A stretch of 60,000 nucleotides of DNA from Nematostella vectensis (taxonomy: Eukaryota; Cnidaria; Anthozoa; Actiniaria; Edwardsiidae): assembly GCF_932526225.1 (NCBI RefSeq), contig NC_064047.1, positions 7,069,501 to 7,129,500 of the forward strand, written 5' to 3'. Shown piece after piece: positions 11,645 through 23,700 of this stretch. The stretch's first letter is position 1. Each line of letters begins with the position of its first letter. The notes beneath the pieces are model-generated. The model saw only the letters and a program-made list of their open reading frames with translations, was not told the origin of the DNA and did no database searches. Position numbers and translations under genes: made by a program.

Positions 11645-13480
11645 CCAAACTTTGTAGTAGAAATAAGCTTCATAAAATAAAGTTGTCGACAAAAAAGACG
11701 TTACACAAAACAATGTAGGAATCAAATATCCTAACATTTCGCTTTATTATGTGACCTTCGTTGCGATGCTGACTTGAAAATTGTGCTGGGACAGACAGAA
11801 AGTTACATGAAATTTATACTTGAAATGAATCTGTCTCGCTAGTGTCACGCACCAACTCGAATCCTGCAAATGACACTTTTTTGGCCATGAAATGGAGGTA
11901 ATTACAGGTGATGTAGAGCTGTTTTGGGGCTTTTCTGCGAAAATAAAATCACCAAAGGTAAATTTAAGTTGCTTTCTGTTGATATACTGGGTACCCTGTG
12001 TGAATTCTACTCCTCAAACCAGTTTTTCACTCGTTTAATCCAGGGTTAGGGCTGATCCTCGGTGTAAGAACCTCACAACTGACGTCACAAGCCACTAACA
12101 GTGTTTATGCTGATAACATGTTATATCAATACCTCTCAATCAACTGCATAAGTTATCTCAGGAGAAACTGACTCAATGGAACGCTAGATCCGCATATTTT
12201 TAAATCGCTAGACCGTTGGATCACTAGACCGTTGGGTCGCCGGGCCGATGGTTCGCTGGCTCGATGGATCGCCATTCCTTATCTCATCAACTATATTTCT
12301 AACCTAAAATGTAGGAAAAGTTATATTTTCCAAAGTAATGAGTGCAGCAAGAACAAAACAACATTGGCACGCAAGTCGGACCAACTTATTGCTGTCTTAA
12401 AATAGACCTCTTAGCAAGTATTTTTAGAATCTCATTTGTTTTCGTTTCAAAAGGAATTATCGAACAAAAAATAAGATCACGTACTATGATAGTTTGGCAA
12501 AACGAGTTGTTTTTAATATTTGCAGTTTATATCTTGTCAGCTCTTTCCTTATAGTTCATCTATTTTTTAGACTTAAGTGATTCATTATACATGTATTTAA
12601 AATAAGGCTGCATTCGGAGAATCTGTGTATCATACCCCGCAGTGTTCCATGGGTATCAAGTCCATAAGCAAATAAGCGTAAATAGAATACAAATCCAGGT
12701 TTAAAAAGCTGTAGAATTCTTGTTGTTTTTATGATCAGTCACATGGCTTGAAGATACAAGGATTCAGTCGTTTATACGCTAGCCATAAGCCACCGCGGGC
12801 TACGACACATGGATTTTCGAGGGCAACATTTTTTATAGATGTATAACTCTCCTGAACTTGTGTATTTTTTCAACTCGCGCAAGCTCGCGTGTTCGTATTT
12901 CGCAGGAGCTTGCATGGCAAATGCTCGCGAAAGAACACTTAGTAGTCCTTTTCATTCGAGGTAGTTTTGTTTTTATTAATCAATATTAAGTTCTTTGATC
13001 ATCATATTATTTACGTGAGGGATTAAGCCAGCACACAACAAAGGCGGTGATACCAACAACATAACGCCTCTTGAACAAAAACAAACACTACAGAACCTTT
13101 AAACTTTCAAGCCAACATGTCGACAAGGGCTTCAATGGTTTTTGCGATCAGTAGAATAAATAAAAGTAAATGCATTTTTATGATGTGGGAACGATTCTGA
13201 TGACGACATTGATGATGGCTTTGTGGGAGCCGCTGAGCCGTGCAAACATTATGGAATGGTATGATGATTATTAATCGGAATTAACTGGCCAATTTAGGCG
13301 CTGCACAAAAGATATGGTTGACTGTCAAACAATAAAGCATTGTTCTCGGTCTTGGTATCTAAGCTGGCGAACCTCTGGGGAAATCACATCAGTAAAATAA
13401 ATAAATAACGAAGGACGGAACTACGGCGGGGCCACTGCCCTATTCGGTTTCGCATTCCCATGTTTTGCAATCAACATCAC
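11645..13480. other. no gene recognised
   Basis: AT-rich spacer. Near 12,170-12,280 there is a short imperfect tandem repeat of about 17 bp (TCGCTAGACCGTTGGATC-like). A 70-codon open frame at 12,342-12,554 lacks domain features. A D-rich 22-codon stretch at 13,193-13,258 ends at a GTATG donor but has no acceptor upstream. Confidence 0.5.
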
Positions 13481-13481
13481 G

Positions 13482-15462
13482 AGTACTTTGCATTTGCGAG
13501 TTTGTATTTTGCTTTTGCGAGTTTGTATTTTGCTTTTGCGAGTTTGTACTTTGCTTTTGCGAGTTTGTATTTTGCTTTTACTAGTTTGTACTTTGCATTT
13601 GCGAGTTTGTATTTTGCTTTTGCTAGTTTGTACTTTGCTTTTGCGAGTTTGTATTCTACTTTGCTAGTTTGTACTTTGCTTTTGCGAGTTTGTGTTTTGC
13701 TTTTGCGAGTTTGTATTTTGCTTTTGCGAGTTTGTATTTTGCTTTTGCGAGTTTGTACTTTGCTTTTGCGAGTTTGTATTCTACTTTGCTAGTTTGTACT
13801 TTGCTTTTGCGAGTTTGTATTTTGCTTTTGCGAGTTTGTACTTTGCTTTTGCGAGTTTGTATTTTGCTTTTGCTAGTTTGTATTTTGCTTTTGCTAGTTT
13901 GTATTTTGCTTTTGCTAGTTTGTATTTTGCTTTTGCGAGTTTGTATTTTGCTTTTGCTAGTTTGTATTTTGCTTTTGCTAGTTTGTATTTTGCTTTTGCG
14001 AGTTTGTATTTTGCTTTTGCGAGTTTGTATTTTGCTTTTGCGTGTTTGTTCTTTGCATTTGCGAGTTTGTATTTTGCATTTGCGAGTTTGTATTTTGCTT
14101 TTGCGAGTTTGTATTTTGCTTTTGCGAGTTTGTATTTTGCTTTTGCGAGTTTGTATTTTGCTTTTGCGAGTTTGTATTTTGCTTTTGCGAGTTTGTACTT
14201 TGCTTTTGCGAGTTTGTACTTTGCATTTGCGAGTTTGTATTTTGCTTTTGCGAGTTTGTATTTTGCTTTTGCGAGTTTGTATTTTGCTTTTGCGAGTTTG
14301 TATTTTGCTTTTGCGAGTTTGTATTTTGCTTTTGCTAGTTTGTATTTTGCTTTTGCGAGTTTGTATTTTGCTTTTGCGAGTTTGTACTTTGCTTTTGCGA
14401 GTTTGTATTTTGCTTTTGCGAGTTTGTATTTTGCTTTTGCGAGTTTGTATTTTGCTTTTGCTAGTTTGTATTTTGCTTTTGCGAGTTTGTATTTTGCTTT
14501 TGCGAGTTTGTATTTTGCTTTTGCTAGTTTGTATTTTGCTTTTGCGAGTTTGTATTTTGCTTTTGCGAGTTTGTATTTTGCTTTTGCGAGTTTGTATTTT
14601 GCTTTTGCGAGTTTGTACTTTGCTTTTGCGAGTTTGTATTCTACTTTGCTAGTTTGTACTTTGCTTTTGCGAGTTTGTATTTTGCTTTTGCGAGTTTGTA
14701 TTTTGCTTTTGCGAGTTTGTATTTTGCTTTTGCTAGTTTGTATTTTGCTTTTGCTAGTTTGTATTTTGCATTTGCTAGTTTGTACTTTGCTTTTGCGAGT
14801 TTGTATTTTGCTTTTGCGAGTTTGTATTTTGCTTTTGCGAGTTTGTACTTTGCTTTTGCGAGTTTGTATTCTACTTTGCTAGTTTGTTCTTTGCTTTTGC
14901 GAGTTTGTATTCTACTTTGCTAGTTTGTACTTTGCTTTTGCTAGTTTGTACTTTGCTTTTGCGAGTTTGTATTTTGCTTTTGCTAGTTTGTATTTTGCTT
15001 TTGCTAGTTTGTATTTTGCTTTTGCTAGTTTGTATTTTGCATTTGCGAGTTTGTACTTTGCTTTTGCTAGTTTGTATTTTGCTTTTGCGAGTTTGTATTT
15101 TGCTTTTGCGAGTTTGTATTTTGCTTTTGCTAGTTTGTATTTTGCTTTTGCTAGTTTGTATTTTGCTTTTGCTAGTTTGTATTTTGCTTTTGCGAGTTTG
15201 TATTTCGCTTTTGCGAGTTTGTATTTTGCTTTTGCGAGTTTGTATTTTGCTTTTGCGAGTTTGTATTTTGCTTTTGCAAGTTCGTACTTTGCTTTTGCGA
15301 GTTTGCATTTTGCTTTTGCGAGTTTGTATTTTGCTTTTGCGAGTTTGTATTTTGCATTTGCTAGTTTGTATTTTGCATTTGCTAGTTTGTATTTTGCTTT
15401 TGCGAGTTTGTATTTTGCTTTTGCGAGTTTGTACTTTGCTTTTGCGAGTTTGTATTTTGCAG
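13482..15462. repeat. 21-bp minisatellite, about 94 copies
   Basis: The unit is TTTGCGAGTTTGTATTTTGC plus T. Variants (GCTAG for GCGAG, TACTTT for TATTTT, occasional 3-base deletions) are spread through the array. As 21 is a multiple of three, several frames stay open for hundreds of codons and spell FAFASLY, LLLRVCI or FCFCEFV; these are artefacts. The last unit ends in TTTTGCAG, which doubles as a splice acceptor for the exon that follows. Confidence 0.97.
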
Positions 15463-15659
15463 GAGCTATTTATGGGTTTGATGACGAGGTATGTGGGATG
15501 TTCGATGAAGTGCTTGAGATGTATAAAACAAAGAGCAAAACGGATACGTCTTCATAGGACAAGGAGAACTCAGAGAACGATAAGAATACGTCTGGGAAAG
15601 AGGACACTAGTCAAGAAGCAATTGTCGACAATGATGATGTTTTCAATCAAAACGATTAA
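15463..15659 (+). pseudogene. possible terminal exon with internal in-frame TAG
   Basis: After TTTTGCAG the frame reads AIYGFDDEVCGMFDEVLEMY and on to KTDTSS, then TAG at 15555-15557. The same frame continues open for 33 more codons of acidic, coding-like sequence (KENSENDKNTSGKEDTSQEA) to TAA at 15657-15659. The D/E-rich composition of both parts suggests a real C-terminus; the TAG may be a nonsense mutation, a readthrough site or the genuine end. The upstream exons were not found, as the minisatellite occupies the upstream side. I do not recognise the family. It could also be chance open sequence. Confidence 0.4.
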
Positions 15660-16930
15660 GTGATAACTACTTTTCGACTTTTTATCTCTGTAAAAGACAA
15701 ATGGTTAAAACTCTCGTAGATGAGGTGGTGTAATGTCTTTTTCGTCGTTTTAAAAAGATGGCGTGTGTGGCTAATCGTACATCCTCCTCTGATCAGAAAC
15801 TAACGTATTAACATTGACAGAGGCCGATTATAAGTCTCTTGCGAAATATCAAAGTGGATCAAAGTACTCTAAAATTTGTTTATATATCCTTCCCATTTGA
15901 GACTTTAACATCGAATAACGTCTTTTGGCATCCTATACTCTACAGCTTTATATAAAAACTATTTCATGAAATTGTTGGTTCAGTGAGCATCCGCATATAA
16001 GAACCAGTGCAATTGTCGTTTCGTTCAAATTAATTTACTTTCGCTTATTGATTGACTATCAGTGCAGACGAAGGCGTATTTTCACGTAATGAACATTAGA
16101 GTGGTTTCGAAACCGTGCAACAAAATGTAATTGTTTGTAATAGTCAAAGCCAGAACAAAAGAGAACAAAGACATTACATTGTTTTTTTTAATTGTAATTT
16201 TAGGAAACCATAGCAATATCACAGTTATGCTTTAAACCAAGTCCCTATCTTTGTCGATCGCCGTCATGCGACATTACACTTTTTTTTTCAAAGTGTATAG
16301 CTAATACACTCTTTTTTTATATGAACGTCTTATTTTCAGTTGAGCCTGGGCCGTTCTTATTTTTGAGCTTTTTAAGGCTGAAAATATTTTTAACGATGTT
16401 TTTGAATTTTAGTGCTTATAAAATATAGTATCCAATCAATTATTAGGAGGAGAATTACACAAATCATCAATAGCAATATAATATCTAAGGTTGTTATTAT
16501 TGGACATAATTTAACACTGCATTTTAGAACACATAAGACTAAAAAAGCAATTTGTTACTGCTATCTGAGCCTCGACATGTTCTTAAAATTTGGTAAAATC
16601 TCAGCCTCGACGTTCTTATAAAAAAAGGTTCTTATGAAAAAAAAAAAAGAGTGTAGCTCTCGTCCCGGCGTAAATGTAGCGAAGAATTGTAAAAAAGAAA
16701 AACAAATGACTTTGTAGCTTTTTAATGGATCTGGATGCACAGGTTTCTCTCTCTTATGTCGCTCCCGTTTTGAGGACTGTGGTACAATCTCAGGAGTATT
16801 AGACAATCAACCGTAAACCTTCCATAGCATTTCCAGAAAAAGGATATCGTCACGTGTGCGTTGACTTTATTATGTAACCGTGGTAGTGTGTTAGGGATTA
16901 ACGGTAAGCCCACGATTGCAGTTATTCAAT
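15660..16930. other. no gene recognised
   Basis: AT-rich sequence with T and A tracts. Nothing supported beyond short chance frames. Confidence 0.5.
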
Positions 16931-17060
16931 AGAGAAGACATGGAAGTAACTGCTAGTTTGACCACTAAGAGGCTCTGTGTGCATGAATGCAATTAAAATT
17001 ACATCACGTCCAACACACACTAAACTAGTTTGACCAGTATGGTAAGGAGGAATGCAATAA

Positions 17061-18156
17061 GGGGCGGACCATTTGACTTTTCAGGGGGGGGGGGGTGATT
17101 TTGAAAAAAAAAATATCCTGCAAGCTACATTTCAAAGAGCAAAGCAAATGAGCAGAAAAAAATTCATGCACAAGTTAAAGCCATTGTGTGAAAAGATGAA
17201 CTCTATGAAATAAAATCAAAATTCTGTGATAACTTTGATGTTTTTACTCTATAAAACGTTTTCCTCTATATTTTTGATATGTGTATTTTGTATTTCTCTT
17301 CGTTTTATTAAGACTTAATAAAACAACAAAAAAATAAAAAGGTTTAATAGATCAATATACAAACTGTAACATCATATTGATAGAATCAAAAAGCCCAAAC
17401 TGTCGCGATCTCGTACCAGAACAATGAATACAATACTCCAAAAACTGGAAATCGACTCTGCCAAATTTTCGTCTTTAATAAGACTTCTTCAGGGCATTTG
17501 GAGTATTGTAACATCATATTGTATATAAATAGATAAAATAGATAAATCTTTCATAATTAATTTGATAGACTTCTCCACAATATAATATAATGTGAATGAG
17601 GTTGTTTCCTCTTTGTGTTCACATATAGGCAGAGGTACCAACCATCGATTAAAATTCAGGAGATGGGATCTATAGAAATGCTTACCCCCTAAAGATGTCC
17701 TTGTTTTGTGGAATATTTCAACAGAACCTTAAAAAAACATTCTAACAAATGCGGGAGATTTCAAAGAAGCTTCTTTTTTTTGCTATTTTATCTGACTCAA
17801 TATGCAAAGTATGAGCTTGATAGCGAAGACTCGTTTGGCTATGACACGAAGGTCTTACCATGTATAATCCCTTTACCTAGTGAGTTAATTCAATTATAAT
17901 TTCAATCTATTGGAAGGTAAAAAAGAATGAAACACAACGTATGGAGTTCTATATTAAAGATATAGGACAAGAAAAGAAAAAACAATGCCGATTGGGAAAA
18001 AATGAGGCAAAAAGACGTGGGCTCCGAGAAAAAAAAAATCCTGCATAGCAGTACACGGGGAAAAAAACTCCTGCACATCCAATGGGCGAAAAAAAAAATT
18101 TCTCGCAGACATAAAATCACCCCCCCCCCCCCCCTAAAAGTCAAATGGTCCGCTCC
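17061..18156. mobile_element. element ended by G/C tracts and GGACCATTTGACTTTT
   Basis: The left end is GGGGCGGACCATTTGACTTT followed by a run of G; the right end is a run of C followed by AAAAGTCAAATGGTCCGCTC. These are inverted copies about 1.1 kb apart. The interior has no transposase. It carries a partial family A MITE (17,431-17,510). Related ends occur near 30,905-30,940 and 51,470-51,515. Confidence 0.65.
17431..17510. mobile_element. MITE family A copy
   Basis: ATACTCCAAAAACTGGAAAT, the core GTCTTTAATAAGACTTCTTC, then GGGCATTTGGAGTATTGTA. The outer ends pair, but the inner inverted arm is shortened compared with the copy at 9211. Confidence 0.7.
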
Positions 18157-19344
18157 TAAGAGGAATAGCACACCCAACACATATAAAACAGGTTCGACCG
18201 GTAAGGAATCGTGCAAAGATACAATCATAATGATATCAATTCCAACACACACACTACACTAGCTTGAACAGTAAAGTAAGTATGAAGGAATGCAATTAGA
18301 GGGAAATCACGTCCAACACTCATAAAACTCTTTTGACCAGTAATGAAGTGTGAAAAATGCAATCATAATGATATCAATTACTACACACACACTATACTAG
18401 CTTGACCAGTATGACTAGTAAGGCAAAGATGACAAACAGCAATAAGAGGAATATCACGTCCAACACACATAAAACAGGTTCCACCAGTAACAGTAAGGGA
18501 AGTGTGTATGAATGCAATCGAAATGATATCTATTACTACACATATTAAACTAGCTTGGCCAGTTAGGTAATTATGAAGAAATGCAATAACAGGAATATCA
18601 CGTCCACCACTTAATGGGTTTGACCAGTAAGGAAAGTATGTAAAAGCGTCTTAAACACACATTAACATTCTGATTAGTTTAAGGGAAGTGTACAGGAATG
18701 GAATATGACGTCCTACACACACTTATCAAGTTCGAGCAGCAAGAAGTGTGCATAAATGCCCGTTTATATTGAGGATGACAAGATAAACGGAAAAGGTTGC
18801 ATACAACCAGAACGGCGTGAAAACCCGATCGAACATAAAATAAATTGAATATGCACATATTTAGGGATAACTTAAAATTGATAAATAGCATGCCAGAAAC
18901 TCTAATAGCCACGAGCACTAGGCCCTTTTATTGTTCCCTATGAAGTATATCCCGGAAAGCCTTATATTCAGGCTAGCTCTAGAACCGAATCCTTTCGATG
19001 AATTTTTTTTGTCTCAATGCAAATGAGACGTATATGCCAGTAGCCAAATTTGCCCCATAATTCATTTGCGTCTGATGCATTTGCATTTGCGATGAAGATT
19101 ATTCGTACTGAGAATTGAGACGTTCCCTGGGCTGGCCGCGTAGCAATAAAAACTTCAATAAGAGATAATGCTAAATAATATTTTAACCATTTATTTTCCA
19201 CCTTGTAATCTCAAGGGTAAAAGATCACCTAACCTTGTAAAAAGATCAAGGCGAACAAAACTAACGCGTCCGACCCGATCCAAAAAATACCGCAAGCGTT
19301 GAAAGACTCGCACAAAGTCTCTAATGTTCCGTGAGTGAAATGGT

Positions 19345-19750
19345 GCGTGACTCGGCATCATCTTGATAAGGGGTTGCGGGACACGGCATCAACTTGATAA
19401 GGTGTTGCGTGACAAGGCATCATCTTGATAAGAGAGTGACACGGCATCATCTTGATAAGGGGTAGCGTGACACGGCATCATCTAGATAAGAGATAGCGTG
19501 ACACGGCATCATCTTGATAAGGAATAGTGTCACACGACATCATCTTGATAAGTGGTAGCGTGACACGGCATCATCTTGATAAGGGGTAGCGTGACACGAC
19601 ATCATCTTGATAAGGGGTAGCGTGACACCGCATCATCTTGATAAGGGATAGTGTCACACGACATCATCTTGATAAGGGGTAGCGTGGCACGGTATCATCT
19701 TGATAAGGGATAGCGTGACACGGCATCATCTTGATAAGGCACAGCGTGAC
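19345..19750. repeat. 31-bp minisatellite, about 13 copies
   Basis: The unit is roughly GGTAGCGTGACACGGCATCA plus TCTTGATAAGG. It lies just downstream of the RNF17 3' end, beyond the likely poly(A) signal. Confidence 0.93.
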
Positions 19751-19780
19751 TAACAGCTTACTGTTTCGTGTTACCTGACA

Positions 19781-19786
19781 TTTATT
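19781..19786 (-). terminator. likely RNF17 poly(A) signal
   Basis: AATAAA on the minus strand about 390 bases after the stop codon at 20175-20177, before the 31-bp array. Confidence 0.45.
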
Positions 19787-20174
19787 GATTGCATGACACC
19801 ACTGCCAAATCAACGTGACAGTTTGTGACACAAAATAAATGTTTTCCATTAATCACAGTGGCACCATCACCGAATCGCACGTTGCGTAAGCATACGTTAC
19901 TTTTGGTCGCGTGACCGTAGTGTAAGACTCCTTTGATTGCGTGACCATATGTGAAAACAATAACAAATCGACACTGCGTGACCGTACAGCTGTCAATAAC
20001 AAATCCATGGTTGCGTTACCATGCTTCACTCTGACACCTGGTTTCGTGACGCCAATAGCACGTCCCTGGTTTGCGTGACCATGACGTACGTAACGCCAGG
20101 AGAGGTTACAGACTCGATGAAAGAATCGTAAGATGAGACACATCGAGAGTTACGTAGAACGAGAGCTGAATTGC

Positions 20175-20726
20175 TTACACTGACGTACCGGAAGTGATAG
20201 GTCGAGTGACGTCTTCTTTTCGCTCCGATGACGCTGTTTCCGGTTTAGCATCAGTGTCATCAGATGCCTTCGCAAAGACAGTACTACCATTACCACCCTG
20301 GTCAGGCAAGCTTTGACCCTCAACAACGACATTACCGGAAACACTGCATGGTTTAGACGGTGATGTTGTCATGGCAATGTCAGTGGCATCTTTACTTTGA
20401 ACATTTGTAGGATTTGGTAGTTTTATCTGCGCTTTTTTAGTACCTGTCAAAAACTCCTGTGGAGATAACAGAATGGCAGCACTTCCGGCCGAAGTCAATG
20501 CTACATTGCTCGCGTCTGCTTTAGCCTTTAACTCTGAGACATTTGCGTTATCGATTTCCGGTCTAGGGAGACCTTTATTTGAGCTGGTATTGGCCATAGT
20601 GGTAGTGCCAATGTACTTGGCAAGTTGCTGTTCTGCCAGTAGTTTACCAACAGAAATGTCTTTTCCTGCTCCTCCGTCATCTGGTACACGGTCATACAGC
20701 AAAATGCACACAGGCGGACCAAAACA
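20175..20726 (-). CDS. RNF17: RNF17 last exon: end of Tudor 4 and low-complexity tail
   Basis: After acceptor TTGTTTAG the frame continues Tudor 4 exactly (CFGPPVCILLYDRVPDDGGA, then ISVGKLLAEQQLAKYIG), as in the human C-terminus. Where the human protein stops soon after, this one adds about 140 residues rich in Ser, Thr, Ala, Asn and Lys with no domain. The stop is TAA at 20175-20177. A GTAAGC overlaps the stop and could act as a splice donor, but no further exon is needed. The acceptor lies only about 35 bases from an inverted-repeat arm. Confidence 0.88.
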   Translation of the reverse strand, partial: CFGPPVCILLYDRVPDDGGAGKDISVGKLLAEQQLAKYIGTTTMANTSSNKGLPRPEIDNANVSELKAKADASNVALTSAGSAAILLSPQEFLTGTKKAQIKLPNPTNVQSKDATDIAMTTSPSKPCSVSGNVVVEGQSLPDQGGNGSTVFAKASDDTDAKPETASSERKEDVTRPITSGTSV

Positions 20727-23700
20727 CTAAACAATGCAAAACAAAGTCTGAGACGAAGTCTGAGGCCCGCAAATGACCCCCAAAAAAGCACACGGTAGGC
20801 CCGCAAATCACCCCAAAAAAACAACATAGCAGGCCCGCAAATTAATGATCCCCTAATAATTTACAGAATGGAACGCGAAATGAAGTGCTCGACTCTATGC
20901 TAGATTAAATCAAAGGCTCTGTGAGCCAACTCATGAATGCAAATGTATTTTTCTAGTTATTTTCTTGTGTGCATAAAAGATATACAGGATACTGAACAAA
21001 GCATGAACACATCCAAGATGCTGAGAGTACATAAAAATGTCCTTATACCTTTTTTTTCTTTTCGATGTCATGACACACCAAGAACAGTATAATTTTTTAT
21101 TATTATAAAAAGTAAAATGAAAAGTAAAAATAAAAATTGCCCTCATTGGGATTCGAACCCGGGACGCAATGGTCATAGACAAGTAGTCGCACCGCTAGAC
21201 TAACGTGGCATTACTGAGTTGACCAGTAACTAAAATTGTTTTTATTACTATTGGTATCGTAATGATTGAAAAGCTTTTTGCTAGCATGTCAAATTTCAGC
21301 ATGTTCTTTCCGGAAACAAAATCAAATACTCGCAATAATTGATCACGCTACTGTCATATAATGTGTTTTATGCATGTTAACACTCAAGAAAGGCGCAAAA
21401 TCGCTATTCAGTGAAGAAGCGGGGGCCATGTGTTTGTAGCGGAGCCAAGCGCGGCCGCAGGCCGCGCGCGTAGCCCCATAGGCATAGAAATATGGTATAG
21501 GTATGCGACTTGTTTTTGTGGTCATCGCGCGGGTACCCAGCCAGCCAGCCAGCCAGCCAGTCAGCCAGCCAGCCAGTCAGTCAGCCAGCCAGTCAGACGC
21601 GCGACTCCCAGGCCCCACTCGGCCCCGAAATGGCGACTAAATACAAGCACGGAGCAAGGGAAAAAGTTCTTGTCGATTATGCGATGATTTTTTATTTTGC
21701 CTCAAATTTTGTGACTTAAGGATAAAGTCAACTAGAGGAGATCTACTAACATTCATTCACGCCAAGATTTATCTGGTTTTAGCTAGTAAATTTAAGCAAG
21801 TAACAGTTCACATTAAAAAGTGAACAAGGTGAGTTTCGGACGACGATTTATATTGTCTATTGAGGATATGACAGTTATTAGGCTTTTTGTTGTCCTTTTT
21901 GTATGCTTTGAGAATGCGAGTACTTAACTTAGTAATCAAATTATTTGAGCATAACAGGTTTTGTTTTGACATTCTTCGTTTGATCTATATTCTTGATTGT
22001 GTTGAATAAAATACAATACAACAAAAACTGGAATTCGTCTTTAATAAGACTTCTTCAGGGCAGATTAATTGTGTTGAGATATTTCATAAAGGCTAACCAA
22101 AAGCGTGTTGCATTTGTCAAATACTGCTAAAGAAGACCGTTCTTGTCTTTATATCCTGTGCTCTTAGTCCTAAGAAGATACATATCCTTAGAAGATACAG
22201 CAGCTTTTTCAACTTACAAGAGAAATTTTCCTTATTGAGGATAAAAAAAAACCCTATTTTCAATATGTTTTGTTGTTATTGGCTGCATCTTGCATCTCAT
22301 GTGTTTATTTTTTTTCCAAATAGTTGTGGAAATTTAGTTAGATTATAAATGGCTTGATAAAAAGATTGTTTTGAAAGAAATAATAAATAATTGTTTTCAC
22401 TCTTTTATGAACCAGGAACTACCTGAGGGCCAAGATGAATGCTAAAGACTGGAAGACATGAGAATTAAAAATCATGTCTTGAAGAGAACAGTAGGATGTT
22501 CTTATTCACTAGTCATTTGATACCCCCACACCCATGGTCCCAGGAAAGGGTGGGGGATTAGACTTTAATAAAAGCCTGTTTCCAAGTTAAGAGTCAAAAA
22601 CAGTCAATACCACCACCCCTCTTGATATATTCTGGTTAAAAAGTGGTCTAAAACCCCACATTAACCCCTGACTTCTGCGGGACCATAAGGGAGGGGGCTC
22701 AAATGACTAGTCAGTCTCTTTCCCATTACATTTATTTTAGAGGTTTAGATTTATTTTATTGGAATGGTTGGATCCAGGGTTTCTAAAAACACCAAAATAT
22801 AATGCATTACTGGATGTATATTTGTAGATATTAATTCCCATGAGGATGGGAAATCACCGCTTAAAATGGTACATGAAAACTTCAGTATTGCATCACATTT
22901 AACCTGTGTCTTACACTATATAATATCTTTTAATATCCTGTTTCATCCATTACTTGTTCTTCGCAAGGACAAAGCTTGTCAGAATGTACCGTTACAAATA
23001 TACATTAATGGTCTTTTATGAGGGGAAGGGTTTTTTAGGGCAAGATACTTAAACTATATAACACTAGCAACAACCATGTTCTGTTCACATAGCTTGGATA
23101 GAATAGGCTTGGCCTCTTTAGAGGCCTGTGGTGGTGAAAAGGTTAAGATAATGGGAAAGGGGAAATGTCAATAAATGCTCAATCAAATTATTTTCATTAC
23201 TTTTATATTTTTTCACCAAACCGTTCAAGTTGAGTCGATTTCCTTTATTTCTCCTCTCCCGTCGACAATTTTTTAGTCAATTGATATTCTTAGCTGTTTC
23301 CTCTCTACCCCAAACATAGATCAATGAAAGGGTTTGGTTTGAATAAGGTAGCATTTTAGCACTGTCAGTGATGTCTTGGATGTATCTTTTTAGAATTTGC
23401 TTCCAAAATCAATCTGTCTTTTTCTCCATTGCATTCATTTTGGAGTAGGCCACCAACAACAAGGCCACTATATGGTAAAGGGTGGGTGCACCAATATGTA
23501 ACGCATGAAAGGAGATACATTTGTGGATTTTACTTTGATGTACTGCATAATTTAAAATATTGAATAAGGCCTGGATCCATTTGGTTGGTCCAATTAATAA
23601 ATCTCAGTAAAGAGCAGGATCCTAGATCCCCCAAAAAATACTTCGATCAGTCAAAACAAAAGGTGTTTAATGCTGGCTCCGCTTTTAGGCAGTGCCTAAA

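Larger units (their letters stand above)
16940..18760. repeat. tandem array of about 90-100-bp units, interrupted
   Basis: Units share ATCACGTCCAACACACA, a variable ACTAGCTTGACCAGTA stretch and GAATGCAATNA. Copies lie at about 16,950-17,060 and again from 18,160 to 18,760. The two parts are separated by an inserted element at 17,061-18,156. Confidence 0.7.

Noticed and set aside
13193-13258. Candidate exon DSDDDIDDGFVGAAEPCKHY before a GTATG donor
   Set aside because: No acceptor or start codon lies upstream in frame, and its phase does not match the exon at 15,463.
13460-15557. Long FAFASLY / LLLRVCI / FCFCEFV repeat proteins
   Set aside because: A 21-bp unit without stops keeps several frames open on both strands. 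No single frame is favoured and there is no codon bias.
21139-21209. Functional tRNA gene
   Set aside because: The Pol III boxes are intact but acceptor, anticodon and T stems do not pair properly; it is listed as a degenerate tRNA-like sequence instead.
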